Shown in pieces: positions 55,501 through 62,985 of a stretch of DNA of 64,000 nt (its first letter is position 1; each line of letters starts with the position of its first letter). The notes under the pieces were generated by a model. The model was not told where the DNA came from and did not search any database. It saw only the letters and a list, made by a program, of their open reading frames with translations. A program made the translations under genes and the position numbers. This stretch comes from a virus, in IMG/VR virus record IMGVR_UViG_3300035180_000402, positions 17,602-81,601 of that record, one strand, 5' to 3'.

Positions 55501-55721
55501 ATTAATGTCGGGCTATTAGGCAAAAATTTTAAAGAAGTCATCATATTATAAAATGCATTTGTTTTCGCCGTAATTTCTTTTTTAGGACTAACACTAGCAA
55601 TTGTTGAAGCTACTCTACTAAACATATCTTCAGGTTTTTCAATTACTTTACCTGTCGCATCTTTAATAAGATAGCGTTTCTCAAGTACAGTCCTAGCATT
55701 TTGTGTAAGTTCCAGTTTCAT
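52593..55721 (-). CDS. nrdJ: Class II (cobalamin-dependent) ribonucleotide reductase, intein-containing
   Basis: 1042 residues; 723 after removal of a 319-residue intein. Landmarks: C86 in [24 protein letters not shown], the active-site [12 protein letters not shown] (the Cys forms the thiyl radical), APTGTIS (728-734), [15 protein letters not shown], and a C-terminal zinc-ribbon-like CPECGG...[13 protein letters not shown]. The single-chain layout and C-terminus match NrdJ; no NrdB is nearby. It makes deoxynucleotides with adenosylcobalamin, independent of oxygen. Activity requires intein splicing because the catalytic Cys lies at the junction. Confidence 0.93.
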   Translation of the reverse strand: MKLELTQNARTVLEKRYLIKDATGKVIEKPEDMFSRVASTIASVSPKKEITAKTNAFYNMMTSLKFLPNSPTLMNAGRELGQLSACFVLPVGDSIEEIFETIKHTAMIHKSGGGTGFSFSRLRPANDLVKTTSGVSSGPISFMSVFDKATECIKQGGTRRGANMGILRVDHPDIMSFIKCKDDMKVLNNFNISIGITEKFMEAVETNKTYKLYNPRDKKEVGVLNAKEVFDLIVKQAWRNGEPGIVFLDRINKDNPTPHIGEIESTNPCVTGDTLILTKKGYKKIASRVGKKTKIWNGEEWSTTIPEITGYNQNILKIQFSDGSCLSCTPKHKFVLADGSKREAQELEEGAKLQKWSFPIIKGIKQIKSKKAYTQGFYSGDGSKGHNDIWLYEDKIKLKDKLLIKKCIDCSNDRQNRLMVETAFSVRDKCWVPSSKYTVDTRLSWFAGLVDSDGSYQNENGLTIWSVDRAFLSDVKLMLSTLGCFSTLSLGKEAGISYLPDTNGEPKKYNVQDCYRLAINKFNTFKLLDLGLKLNRVKIEDKEPNRDASRFITITSIIKRNKKENTVYCFTEPKKHTGIFNGIMTGQCGEQPLLPYESCNLGSINLSKFVVNSTIDYEGLKEIVNLSVEFLDNVIEVNKYPLKQIDEMTKANRKIGLGVMGWADMLILLGIPYNSEEAINLAKDVMRFIQDHAILKSLELAKIRGSFPNIKGSIFDKNMRNATVTTIAPTGTISMIANASSGIEPLFAVSYVKTVMDGTRLIEVNPMFEYIAKSRGFYSPQLMEKIAEHGTIQNILEIPEDVRKVFVTSHDISPEYHVRMQAAFQMYTDNAVSKTVNFCNSATIKDVEEVYMLAYKTGCKGVTIYRDGSRDEQVLSTITKVENTPEEKVDSGVKERPKALKGATYQMQTGCGPLYVTINEDKDGLFELFTTMGKAGGCAASQAEALGRMISLNWRTGVQAKQVVKQLLGISCHIPSGFGDNRILSCSDAVAKAIQLHLLEVGHIDKVHKATIERGACPECGGIVEHEGGCNICHVCGYSECA
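53961..54917 (-). other. LAGLIDADG intein in nrdJ
   Basis: 319 residues (269-587 of the precursor). It begins [17 protein letters not shown] (block A) and contains [14 protein letters not shown] (block B-like). Two endonuclease motifs follow, QGFYSGDGS (375-383) and [10 protein letters not shown] (446-455). It ends FNGIMTGQ before the +1 Cys. The last two residues are Gly-Gln rather than the usual His-Asn. The insertion point, directly before the catalytic Cys of NPCGEQ, is a known hot spot for reductase inteins. Confidence 0.93.
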
Positions 55722-55756
55722 TTACATCTCCCTTTGGTAGTAGTGTTAGAAGCTTT

Positions 55757-55993
55757 TTACTTCAAGTAAGTTTTTACATGTTCTTTTTGTTTTCCAACAT
55801 TTTTAATATCTCTATGAGTTAATCCTGCTTTAGCTAAAGCAAAACGTATATCAGTTCCACAGTCAATAAGTAAATTAAACTCAGGACGTACTTCATCCAG
55901 AAGAAGCATATTAGTCTGGTAGCCTTTCATGGTAAAAGCACTACCCGTTCCTAAAAACTTAATATACTTTGTATTAAAGTTATCTGCTTTCAT
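55757..55993 (-). pseudogene. Truncated metallo-beta-lactamase-fold protein
   Basis: 78 residues. IKFLGTGSAFTMKGYQTNML followed by LLIDCGTDIRFALAKAGLTH is the beginning of an RNase Z/PhnP-type MBL fold. The frame then changes character (KQKEHVKTYLK) and stops before any HxHxDH zinc motif. Only 35 bases remain before nrdJ, so the catalytic part is absent. It may be a remnant left by deletion. Confidence 0.6.
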
Positions 55994-56052
55994 TTTAACT
56001 CTTTCTTTATCTATGAAGTGGAGTACTTAACCAAACATTTGATTTAACCTCA

Positions 56053-56102
56053 ACTCTAGGTTACTCTAAGCTTTTCTCTTGTTCAGTAGAATAACCTGGA
56101 GT
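56053..56102 (-). other. Intergenic inverted repeat
   Basis: An 11-base stem (ACTCTAGGTTA with TAACCTGGAGT, one G-U pair) around a 28-base loop lies in the ~145-base gap between the truncated MBL gene and the next small gene. It could be a weak terminator or an RNA-processing site. Nothing else is recognisable in this gap. Confidence 0.45.
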
Positions 56103-56138
56103 CAATAATCGAATGTAGTTTACCTCCATGTAGTACTA

Positions 56139-56312
56139 CTATATTGCCAATTTCATACTGAAAATATCTTTTAGTTTTTGTAGATCATCTTCTGTAGGTT
56201 CTCCTACTACTGATAGATATATTGTATTCTTTTTTAGTGGTTCTGGTGTTACTTTGGATTCTGTAGCACAGGTGGGTTGAATAAAATTTTGAGAGGGTAC
56301 TGATATTTCCAT
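56139..56312 (-). CDS. Small acidic protein
   Basis: 57 residues (MEISVPSQNF ... FSMKLAI) behind AGGAG with good spacing. This frame, not the longer overlapping one with a spurious hydrophobic N-terminus, carries the ribosome site and a natural composition (SVVGEPTEDDLQKLKDIF). Function unknown. Confidence 0.6.
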   Translation of the reverse strand: MEISVPSQNFIQPTCATESKVTPEPLKKNTIYLSVVGEPTEDDLQKLKDIFSMKLAI

Positions 56313-56439
56313 TAGCTTCTCCTTTAAAAAGAATATTAGATAAAAAGAATATTAGGAAGCTGTTTAAAAATATCAATAATATATTGGCAGGATATTTATA
56401 AACAAACTTCAATACTTCCGATATTACTTATTTACAGTT

Positions 56440-56811
56440 TTAACTTCTTATTACTTTTGGTAGTTCACTCATTGATCTTTGCATTTGATTAATATCATTA
56501 GTCAGTGTCCTAACTTCTGATAACACCAATTTTAGACTTTTATTAAAAAAAGTAGTCATTTTCTCAACATTATTATTTATTTCTGATAACTTTGAGATAA
56601 GTTCGTCTGGATGTGATTCTTGTACATCCTTTATTAAATCTTTTAATTTAGTTACTTCTAAATCTACTTGATCCTGCTTTTCTTCTATATCATTTTTATA
56701 TTGATCTAGTAACCACTCTATAAATTCATCTTTATCTTTTATCAAACCTAATTTCCAATAGCTATATATGGTTTCAAAAGTATAGTCTTCTGTATTTAAA
56801 AGTACACTCAT
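56440..56811 (-). CDS. Coiled-coil protein, unknown
   Basis: 123 residues. A short N-domain (TFETIYSYWKLGLI) is followed by a coiled coil over most of the length (DLEVTKLKDLIKDVQE, ISKLSEINNNVEKM, LTNDINQMQRSM). The start overlaps the stop of the upstream gene by ATGA. Likely an oligomeric accessory protein. Confidence 0.5.
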   Translation of the reverse strand: MSVLLNTEDYTFETIYSYWKLGLIKDKDEFIEWLLDQYKNDIEEKQDQVDLEVTKLKDLIKDVQESHPDELISKLSEINNNVEKMTTFFNKSLKLVLSEVRTLTNDINQMQRSMSELPKVIRS

Positions 56812-57032
56812 TTATAGTCTCCTGTTTCATCATAATACTGGTCTGGTTTATCAGCTACTCTGATACATACTTTATCTCCACTAATTATTTCTAGTTCATT
56901 ATCAGTTATTGAAAATACCATTGAGGGTGCATAAAAGATAAAGCTAACTATAACTTCTGTATCGGTAACATTTTGTACTTTTCCTAATCCTAATCGTTTA
57001 TGCCAAACTAATAAATCCTTAATTAAGCTCAT
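56808..57032 (-). CDS. Small beta-rich protein (CarD-like start)
   Basis: 74 residues from the ATG nine bases after AAGGAGG. SLIKDLLVWHKRLGLGKVQN resembles the first strand of RNA-polymerase-interacting or SH3-like domains (V.H...G.G.V), followed by VIVSFIFYAPSMVFSI. This is only a weak fold resemblance. Confidence 0.45.
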   Translation of the reverse strand: MSLIKDLLVWHKRLGLGKVQNVTDTEVIVSFIFYAPSMVFSITDNELEIISGDKVCIRVADKPDQYYDETGDYK

Positions 57033-57246
57033 TGCAGTCAACCTCCTTATAGTCTTCTGGATATAATGCAGCCTGTGCAACTATACAAATATAGTCTCTT
57101 TGTCTTTTTACATCTACTGAACTGATAGTACATAAGATAATTAAATTTAGAGCTTTTCGCATACGCAAATTACTGTCTTCTATGTTTGCTATCTCTAAAA
57201 TTTTATTTGATAAGTCCTCCTTTTGATTAGTGCTAGTACTCCACAT
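57019..57246 (-). CDS. Small unknown protein
   Basis: 75 residues. Helical, with NLRMRKALNLIILCTISSVD in the centre. It overlaps both neighbours slightly and appears to belong to one co-translated set of small genes. No motif recognised. Confidence 0.42.
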   Translation of the reverse strand: MWSTSTNQKEDLSNKILEIANIEDSNLRMRKALNLIILCTISSVDVKRQRDYICIVAQAALYPEDYKEVDCNELN

Positions 57247-57428
57247 TATATTCTCACTTTTCTAGGAGGCTTATTCTTAAATACCTCTTTAATATCTGGA
57301 GTTATATCATATTTCTTTAATATTTGATAAGGAATACTATTTAGAACTATATTAATATGTGCTCTTGCATCTGCATCATCTAATGCATTAAGATTTAATC
57401 TTAGGACTGCATTATACTCTGGTTTCAT
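57246..57428 (-). CDS. Small unknown protein
   Basis: 60 residues from the ATG behind GAGGACTAAT; longer starts overlap the upstream gene without a ribosome site. The sequence NAVLRLNLNALDDADARAHI is amphipathic and followed by a basic end (NKPPRKVRI). Confidence 0.48.
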   Translation of the reverse strand: MKPEYNAVLRLNLNALDDADARAHINIVLNSIPYQILKKYDITPDIKEVFKNKPPRKVRI

Positions 57429-57429
57429 A

Positions 57430-57978
57430 TTAGTCCTCTTCTGTTTTAGAATTTTTAGTGAAGTATTCAGAAGATAAATTTTTAGCAATGTCTACTACAG
57501 ATTTGGCATCAGAATTAAAATAATAAGGATTAGATACTAAAGAACAAAGTAGATTTCTAGTAAAAAATTCTTTTTGTTCTTTGGAACTTGATAGCCTACT
57601 TTGCATATCATTTAAAGCTTCCTGTAGCATAATTCCTGCTTGTTTCAAATTGTTAATGTCTTTAGTCATAGACTCAATATTTAACCTAAGTTGTTTATTC
57701 TCCTGTTCATAAAAATCTTTTGAAGTTTTAAAACCTGCCTTGCACTCTGTACAATATACTTCATTTCCTAAGTTATGGACATTAAAGGATCTCGATCCAC
57801 AAGTACAAGACATGATATTAAGTTTATTTAAAGCCCCATCATTAGATACTAAAGATTCATCTTTTGTATATCTAGCTTCAATTAATTCTTGAATTAACTG
57901 CATATCTTCTTTATGCAATACTTCTGATTCTGACCATTTCTTAAATTCTTCTAAAGTAATATTAGATGGGTTGCTCAT
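57430..57978 (-). CDS. Zinc-ribbon coiled-coil protein
   Basis: 182 residues. A CTCGSRSF...CTECKAGF zinc ribbon (residues ~58-83) lies between an N-terminal helix and a long coiled coil (ENKQLRLNIESMTKDINNLK). The type recalls phage early proteins that couple a zinc knuckle to oligomerisation. Function unknown. Confidence 0.55.
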   Translation of the reverse strand: MSNPSNITLEEFKKWSESEVLHKEDMQLIQELIEARYTKDESLVSNDGALNKLNIMSCTCGSRSFNVHNLGNEVYCTECKAGFKTSKDFYEQENKQLRLNIESMTKDINNLKQAGIMLQEALNDMQSRLSSSKEQKEFFTRNLLCSLVSNPYYFNSDAKSVVDIAKNLSSEYFTKNSKTEED

Positions 57979-58064
57979 TAGAATGCTCCTTTTTTGGCTA
58001 TTCCTTCTTGGATTCTTTGTTCTAGTGTTCCTCTTCTTTTAGCTTATCCCATATACTATCCTTT

Positions 58065-58246
58065 TTAGTCCAAAATATAACTTTTTGCTAGAGGACAATC
58101 CTCTGGTATAATTATCTCACCACGTTCATTTATACGGCTTTTGAAAGATCAACACCTTCATGACAATAGCTACCAATTTCATCTCGTCCAGTTGGATACT
58201 CAAGACACTCTTGACAATATTCTACTTGAGTTACACAGATTCTCAT
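58065..58246 (-). pseudogene. Frameshifted small Cys-rich protein gene
   Basis: The ATG overlaps the upstream stop (ATGA). The first frame runs MRICVTQVEYCQECLEYPTG ... CHEGVDLSKAV and stops. In the -1 frame from the CAAAAG stretch it continues SRINERGEIIIPEDCPLAKS to a TAA. Joined, this gives a ~60-residue protein with C..C ... C ... IP..CPL, a pattern I associate with small phage proteins. Either an indel in the A-run or a programmed -1 slip would explain it. Confidence 0.6.
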
Positions 58247-58797
58247 TTAGTATTCTCTATTACAGTAGGTATCTCTTTCCACTCTCCACCTCCACCATTA
58301 CTGCTGTGCCATGCAAAGTATCCTTGAAGTACTGTATATCCATCTAATGTTTTAAACAGTCTATAGTCCTCAGGCTTATTACTACAAATACGAATATCTC
58401 CTATACTACTTGCAATTTGTGTTGGATAACCTATTTGTGAGGTCACATTTGAAGAAGTGAAAATTGGTTTACCTTGTTCTGCTTCAATATAATTATGATA
58501 GTCAACTAAGTCCTCACTTGTTTTAAACCAAGTTTTTCCTTTTCTCCAAACACCTATACTTTTCTTTTTGGTGCTAGGATTGTTCACTTTCCATATTAGT
58601 AATGGAATACCTTCTAAATCTTGAGGAGGTTCTTTAACTGGAAGATTAATAACTACATCAATATGAGTATAAGTATATCCTAGCTGTTCTGCAGATTTTT
58701 CACTACAACAACAGTCACGTTCTCGTTCACTACAATAAATACAGTATCCATGTCCATCATTTATAAATTTTTTATACTTCATTATCCTCGTCATCAT
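58243..58797 (-). CDS. Unknown protein with a C-terminal EYRLF..LDG..VLQG domain
   Basis: 184 residues; possible starts are the tandem Mets or MKYKKF five codons in. The N-part has CIYCSERERDCCCSEK. The C-terminal ~50 residues (EDYRLFKTLDGYTVLQGYFA ... GEWKEIPTV) are similar to the product of the frameshifted gene immediately upstream, indicating a local duplication of that domain. Confidence 0.55.
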   Translation of the reverse strand: MMTRIMKYKKFINDGHGYCIYCSERERDCCCSEKSAEQLGYTYTHIDVVINLPVKEPPQDLEGIPLLIWKVNNPSTKKKSIGVWRKGKTWFKTSEDLVDYHNYIEAEQGKPIFTSSNVTSQIGYPTQIASSIGDIRICSNKPEDYRLFKTLDGYTVLQGYFAWHSSNGGGGEWKEIPTVIENTK

Positions 58798-58809
58798 AAT
58801 AAAGTTCTC

Positions 58810-59027
58810 CTACTCTTCTTTTACATTAGGTAATTCTTTCCAATAAGAACCATAACTATATTGTTCACGCCAATTAAATAAGCCCTCTAAAACAAAGGTA
58901 CCATCTTTTTCTCTTTAAGTCTATACTCTTTAGGTACAGTATCTCCTATCCTATAAGTACTTCCTGAAGTTAAAAAATTTGCTTTCAAAATTCTAAATTC
59001 TTTCTTCTGTATAACACCATCTGACAT
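58810..59027 (-). pseudogene. Frameshifted paralogue of the neighbouring gene's C-domain
   Basis: The first frame reads MSDGVIQKKEFRILKANFLT ... PKEYRLKEK and ends early. A -1 shift at GAGAAAAAG gives KDGTFVLEGLFNWREQYSYG ... WKELPNVKEE. The combined protein (~72 residues) parallels the C-terminus of the downstream gene (YRL..K.DG..VLEG.F.W......WKE.P.V). AAAAAG is a known slippery type, but one missing A would have the same effect. Confidence 0.6.
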
Positions 59028-59031
59028 ATAG

Positions 59032-59553
59032 TTATCCTTTATCTAATTTAGTTTCCCAAAAGTAATCTATCCAAATATTTGAGTCTACTTCATTTTTTGA
59101 TACATTAATGATGTATGCATCTAGTTCTTTAGAAAGATCTTTAACAAAATTGGTTGATTTATGTAAGGTTATCCAACATATTACTTTTGGAGTTTTTGAC
59201 TTTACCATGCGTAGATAACGTTTAGTTATTTCTACTAAAGTATCTCCAGTATCTAGTATATCATCTACTATAAACACTGTATCCAACTTAGGCATACCCA
59301 ACATTGTAAATTCAGGTTTTCTTTGATTGTTAAACCACATTAGTGGTACAGGAGATGTTTTTGAATAGTAACTTACTAACCTATCGGTTAACATCTTTCC
59401 ACCATTTTTTATTCCTACAATTATGTTTGGATTAAGATTTAAACTATCTAAAGTCTTTATCAGATCTTCACAGTCTTTTTCAAAAGAAGCTGAGTCATAA
59501 AATAAGTGTTGTTGATTATCAGTAGAATTGTGTACAATCATTTTAGTATCCAT
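59032..59553 (-). CDS. Purine-type phosphoribosyltransferase
   Basis: 173 residues. VFIVDDILDTGDTLVEI is the PRPP-binding loop; IIVGIKNGGKMLTDRL and the late IDYFWE fit hypoxanthine/xanthine-type enzymes. It would salvage a purine base (or a related base) onto PRPP. The start may be the second Met (MIVHNST). It adds to the nucleotide-supply set of this strand. Confidence 0.78.
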   Translation of the reverse strand: MDTKMIVHNSTDNQQHLFYDSASFEKDCEDLIKTLDSLNLNPNIIVGIKNGGKMLTDRLVSYYSKTSPVPLMWFNNQRKPEFTMLGMPKLDTVFIVDDILDTGDTLVEITKRYLRMVKSKTPKVICWITLHKSTNFVKDLSKELDAYIINVSKNEVDSNIWIDYFWETKLDKG

Positions 59554-59616
59554 CCCTTAGGCTCATGTAAAGTTTATATTTTAGTCTCTTGTATAAATCA
59601 TATCTACTTCGATTTT

Positions 59617-60162
59617 TTAAATTGGTACTTTTGGAACAATGTCTATGTCTACATTTATGTAATAGTTCGTGTGAGGTTTTATCAAACATGCACTAACGTA
59701 CACTTTTTTAAGTGTTTCAGAATACATAATCACTAGTTTATATGGAAATAAAAGGTGATACCATTTTAATGGGATATCTTTATTATCCATGATGTACGCA
59801 TCTACTGGTTTAAAAATTTTAAAACCCTCAAGCAAGTCTGCAAGCTGTGCCATCCATCTTTTAGGAAAATCAGGATATAGATCAAACCAGTCTAAACGTT
59901 CTCTAGTTGTATTACACTTTGTAGCAGATGATATTGTTTTACTTTCCAATAAACGTTCAATATAGCTATCACAGCAATCAGACATTTGAGACTCTATTGG
60001 TTCTTGGGAGTCACCAAATATTCGATTTAAATTAGTATCATCTACTATTTTAGATCTAATTGTATCTATCACCCTCTTCTTATATGTTGGACTTTCAACT
60101 TTTAAAGTTTTATTTCCCCATACCAATATACCAGAGTCTTTTACAGTAAATTTCTCGGACAT
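59617..60162 (-). CDS. Unknown protein
   Basis: 181 residues behind GGAG. Residues 65-130 hold CCDSYIERLLESKTISSATK and LADLLEGFKIFKPVDAYIMD; the end is beta-rich (YYINVDIDIVPKVPI). No motif recognised. The ~220-base gap on its promoter-distal side is described with the dCMP deaminase remnant. Confidence 0.5.
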   Translation of the reverse strand: MSEKFTVKDSGILVWGNKTLKVESPTYKKRVIDTIRSKIVDDTNLNRIFGDSQEPIESQMSDCCDSYIERLLESKTISSATKCNTTRERLDWFDLYPDFPKRWMAQLADLLEGFKIFKPVDAYIMDNKDIPLKWYHLLFPYKLVIMYSETLKKVYVSACLIKPHTNYYINVDIDIVPKVPI

Positions 60163-60280
60163 AATTTTTTCTCCTAATCCTTACATTCGCCTAGCATCTG
60201 GATTATATAGTATGATTTATAATCAGACAGCCATTTATATAATGAGTCTAATCATTGTTTTCATTCTTTATCAAAAAGTC

Positions 60281-60379
60281 CTACTGTATCCTTGCACCAA
60301 TAGATAGCCTATTACAAGTTGACCTAGTAGCAATATCTTTTGTTATCTTAATAAAATACTCATCCCACATTGGTCGCAT
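60281..60379 (-). pseudogene. Truncated dCMP deaminase
   Basis: The 32 codons read MRPMWDEYF ... ATRSTCNRLSIGARIQ and stop. M.RP.WDEYF and RSTCNR..(V/I)GA are the opening signature of deoxycytidylate deaminases, but the HAE and PCxxC zinc motifs are missing. Downstream up to 60,163 other frames give unrelated pieces (LYKWLSDYKSYYIIQMLGEC). A deaminase would have supplied dUMP to ThyX. It is a deletion remnant or a badly damaged gene. Confidence 0.65.
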
Positions 60380-60384
60380 ATTTA

Positions 60385-60642
60385 TCACCATTCAATACAA
60401 TAGTTTTTCATGTTTACTAAAGAACAAGTGCTACCACTACGGGTAATTACATATCCCAAATTCGTTAATGTATCTACTTCTGTTTGGGTCATAGTTCTTT
60501 CTATTCTTCGTAGTCCATTAGCACAAGCTTCTCTGATTTCTTTATATACATAAAGATTATCATTGACAATTGATCTTGCTTGTTCCGCAGTTAAAGGTCG
60601 TAAATTATTAGAATCATTTGAAGCAAGTGGTTTATCACACAT
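60385..60642 (-). CDS. Small helical phage protein
   Basis: 85 residues. LTAEQARSIVNDNLYVYKEI, EACANGLRRIERTMT and LTNLGYVITRSGSTC follow a pattern I associate with short phage proteins (AR.....L..I...I..A...G ... L..LGY.V). The ribosome site GAGG lies inside the tiny frame upstream. Function unknown. Confidence 0.55.
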   Translation of the reverse strand: MCDKPLASNDSNNLRPLTAEQARSIVNDNLYVYKEIREACANGLRRIERTMTQTEVDTLTNLGYVITRSGSTCSLVNMKNYCIEW

Positions 60643-60644
60643 AT

Positions 60645-60746
60645 TTATTTATCCTCTACTTTGCTTAAAGTTATTCCCATATTAATAATGCTTCCACCAA
60701 AAGTCTCTGATAAAATATTTGTATTATTTGTAATAGGTTTACTCAT
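60645..60746 (-). CDS. Possible 33-residue protein
   Basis: MSKPITNNTNILSETF ... KVEDK lies exactly between two genes, with its stop just ahead of the next start. The composition is polar and natural, but no clear ribosome site precedes the ATG. Confidence 0.3.
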   Translation of the reverse strand: MSKPITNNTNILSETFGGSIINMGITLSKVEDK

Positions 60747-60764
60747 ATTAGTATCTAAAGGATA

Positions 60765-61748
60765 CTAAGGAATATGTGGATTAGTTTTTGATTTAATTAC
60801 GGCATAAACAAAGGTTGGAATTGGTTCAGTTCTTACAGGTAATGAAGGTTCAGAAAGTTTAATCCTGTCTATTAAATCTTGTCTGTTTATTGGAGTCTCC
60901 ATACACTTAGTAATATCTTTACAGCATACAAATTCTTTGCATCTAAACTCCGAAAAATTATATACCCAATTATCCTCTAATGACTTTTGTAGAATGTTTC
61001 CTATTATAGGGAGTTCTCTATAATAGCTTCTCATTGATAAACATGGTACAATATCTCCATTAGCTAAAATACCAATAGACTTTAATCCAGCAGTACACGG
61101 TCCGCTATTCATATTATCTGCACATATAATAGTAGCTTTAGAAGTATAGACATATTGCATCAACAACTTCTGCGCTTCTTCATTTTGATATACCGCATTT
61201 TCAGATTTATCTTCATCCTCATACATAGTGTACTGTATTTGCCATGTCAAGTTATTAGCTAATACAAATTCTTCAATCTTCTTAAATTGAAAAATATTTT
61301 TAATATTAAAGTTTGAAATAATGGTACATTTATAAATTAAAGATTTAAAACACTTTGTAGTTTTAAATCTTTTAAGTTCAGCCAGAGTATTTATTGATAC
61401 TCCAATCCAATCGTATAGTTCTAAAACACTTTGACTATCATCCATACTACAAGTGTTATAGGTACAAATGTTATAAGGATTAATAAGTATCTTACATACT
61501 ACATCTTTTTGCTCTAACTTATTGATCAAGTGTTCATGGCTTATATATGGTACTATAAGAGGATTACCTCCAGAAATACTAATTTCTTTGGGAGGATAAT
61601 CGTATATAGCATCAACAATACTGGCAATAGATTCTTTATCTATCTTAGTTTTGTTTAAAGAATCTTTTGATCCGCAGTAAGTACAACCTGCTTCACAATT
61701 ATCAGTTATCTCCCAAATAATTTCTTCTAGTTTAATGTGAGATTTCAT
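60765..61748 (-). CDS. Fifth radical-SAM enzyme, SPASM-like
   Basis: 327 residues. C18-EAG-C22-TY-C25 is the radical-SAM motif and ISGGNP (58-63) the SAM loop. GPCTAGLKSIGILANGDIVP and later FRCKEFVCCKDITKC give SPASM-type auxiliary cysteines. The ending differs from the three tail-operon enzymes, and this gene lies in the early-type minus block, so it may serve a different substrate. Its ATG overlaps the stop of the fragment upstream. Confidence 0.8.
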   Translation of the reverse strand: MKSHIKLEEIIWEITDNCEAGCTYCGSKDSLNKTKIDKESIASIVDAIYDYPPKEISISGGNPLIVPYISHEHLINKLEQKDVVCKILINPYNICTYNTCSMDDSQSVLELYDWIGVSINTLAELKRFKTTKCFKSLIYKCTIISNFNIKNIFQFKKIEEFVLANNLTWQIQYTMYEDEDKSENAVYQNEEAQKLLMQYVYTSKATIICADNMNSGPCTAGLKSIGILANGDIVPCLSMRSYYRELPIIGNILQKSLEDNWVYNFSEFRCKEFVCCKDITKCMETPINRQDLIDRIKLSEPSLPVRTEPIPTFVYAVIKSKTNPHIP

Positions 61749-61903
61749 GTTGTCTCCAGTTGTTCTCTAGTCATTTCAACTTGTTGTTTATTGTCTTTAA
61801 ACCAAATGATATTTTCTTCATCTACGAACATCAATTTGACGTTTGCTATGTTTATCCATATACTAGAATAATGCGTAGTGGTATCTACTTCCTGAATAAG
61901 TAT
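61745..61903 (-). pseudogene. Start-less frame before the radical-SAM gene
   Basis: A 52-codon frame (ILIQEVDTTTHYSSIWINIA ... FKDNKQQVEMTREQLETT) ends in a TGA that overlaps the radical-SAM ATG. It has protein-like composition and resembles short phage proteins with an IANVK...V/I core, but no ATG/GTG/TTG begins it. It directly continues the frame of the broken gene upstream after a TGA. Confidence 0.4.
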
Positions 61904-62114
61904 TCAGGCTTTCACTAAATGTTCCTCGAGCACTATAACTCCTTTAACGGCGCTGTCTCTTTCTTCAAAATACGTGTAGATCACGTTACCTATCTTATTT
62001 CCATCTTGGTCCAAAAAATGGAATGTTATCTGAAATCTTAAGACCCTCTGAGGAGAATATCTCTCCATTTTGATTACACTTATTCATGTTTAAGATAGGA
62101 ACTGTTATTTGCAT
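61904..62114 (-). pseudogene. Frameshifted small phage protein gene
   Basis: MQITVPILNMNKCNQNGEIF ... SEGLKISDNIPFF is in one frame. After a T6 run it continues one base out as LDQDGNKIGNVIYTYFEERD ... VIVLEEHLVKA. The order N..G..(F/Y)S.EGLK....IP..LD..G..IG matches a short protein type I associate with phages. One extra T in the run accounts for the break. Confidence 0.62.
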
Positions 62115-62139
62115 ATTGAACACTTACCTTTTAGTATGA

Positions 62140-62235
62140 CTACCTTTTTGTATTAAATGAAAAATCTCTGAACTTCATTCTATCTAATTCTTTATGAACC
62201 TTTGGATCAAGAACAACTAGAGTATCATCAGGCAT
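62140..62235 (-). pseudogene. Small frame in a degraded stretch
   Basis: A 31-codon frame (MPDDTLVVLDPKVHKELDRM ... FNTKR) with natural composition. Upstream to 62,350 other frames give further plausible but interrupted pieces (VNKTISITDKERSEVF, YYEVGQNCK). The segment seems to be the remnant of one or two genes; nothing else is recognisable in it. Confidence 0.3.
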
Positions 62236-62355
62236 CTTGTGGTGAATACCTCACTTCTCTCTTTATCTGTAATGGAAATAGTTTTATTAACATGTTTGTT
62301 CTATTTACAGTTTTGACCTACCTCATAATACTACACGTTTATTTGTAAGAATATC

Positions 62356-62532
62356 TTAGGACTTACAGTAACATACGCAGTTCTTTTGTGACTTAGAGAA
62401 CATGCGACAGAATACTTTTGGGTTATGATTTAGTGGAAGTTTATAGATACAGGTGTAGCAAGTATTACTATTACTCCACCAAACCTTGAGCCTATTTACC
62501 TGTTCTATATGCTTTTGATACAAGCTCTTCAT
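62356..62532 (-). CDS. Small Cys-rich zinc-binding type protein
   Basis: 58 residues behind AAGGA. VWWSNSNTCYTCIYKL, VFCRMFSK and NCVCYCKS give seven cysteines in a CxxC ... C ... CxCxC layout. Probably metal-binding; no family name. Confidence 0.58.
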   Translation of the reverse strand: MKSLYQKHIEQVNRLKVWWSNSNTCYTCIYKLPLNHNPKVFCRMFSKSQKNCVCYCKS

Positions 62533-62541
62533 GGTTAATCC

Positions 62542-62760
62542 TTAAATTATTTCTGTCCAATAGTCATAAATAATATCCATAGAGGTTTCTAACTGATTTA
62601 TTAGTGTGCATGGTTTAGTATTTATGTCAAAAGGTTTTATCCATAATCCAAAATAACGTCGTCCATGTAGATCTGCATCTACTTTACGCTCAGTAGTTCT
62701 CTTTCTTATATTTTTGAATCCGGCATGTTTTAAAACAGTAACTATGTCACTCTGTGTCAT
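62542..62760 (-). CDS. Small unknown protein
   Basis: 72 residues from the ATG behind AGAGGCTATT; a longer frame would overlap the upstream gene out of frame. The start TQSDIVTVLKHAGFKNIRKR is helical; the later part (RRYFGLWIKPFDINTKPC) is beta-like. No family recognised. Confidence 0.5.
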   Translation of the reverse strand: MTQSDIVTVLKHAGFKNIRKRTTERKVDADLHGRRYFGLWIKPFDINTKPCTLINQLETSMDIIYDYWTEII

Positions 62761-62983
62761 AATAGCCTCTATTGATTTGATGAAAAGCTTCCTGTTTAAA
62801 CCAGGATCTTTTAACAATATTACGAGAGGCAATTAAGGTATTACCTAAACCTCGTCTGCCCATCTGTTCACCTTTATGATAAAAATGAACAGTATTATTT
62901 ATGGCATCTTGCTCAGGTATTCCTTGCTCTATTTGAAGTAATAAATAGTCTTCCCAATTATATGGTAGCAGTATCTTATTCAT
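62747..62983 (-). CDS. Small unknown protein
   Basis: 78 residues. ILLPYNWEDYLLLQIEQGIP followed by QMGRRGLGNTLIASRNIV; basic centre. It overlaps the next gene by 14 bases, so translation is probably coupled. No motif recognised. Confidence 0.5.
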   Translation of the reverse strand: MNKILLPYNWEDYLLLQIEQGIPEQDAINNTVHFYHKGEQMGRRGLGNTLIASRNIVKRSWFKQEAFHQINRGYYDTE

Positions 62984-62985
62984 AT

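Noticed and set aside
56185-56412. A 75-residue minus-strand frame with a hydrophobic start
   Set aside because: Another frame (56139-56312) has an AGGAG ribosome site and natural composition; the hydrophobic one is its shadow.
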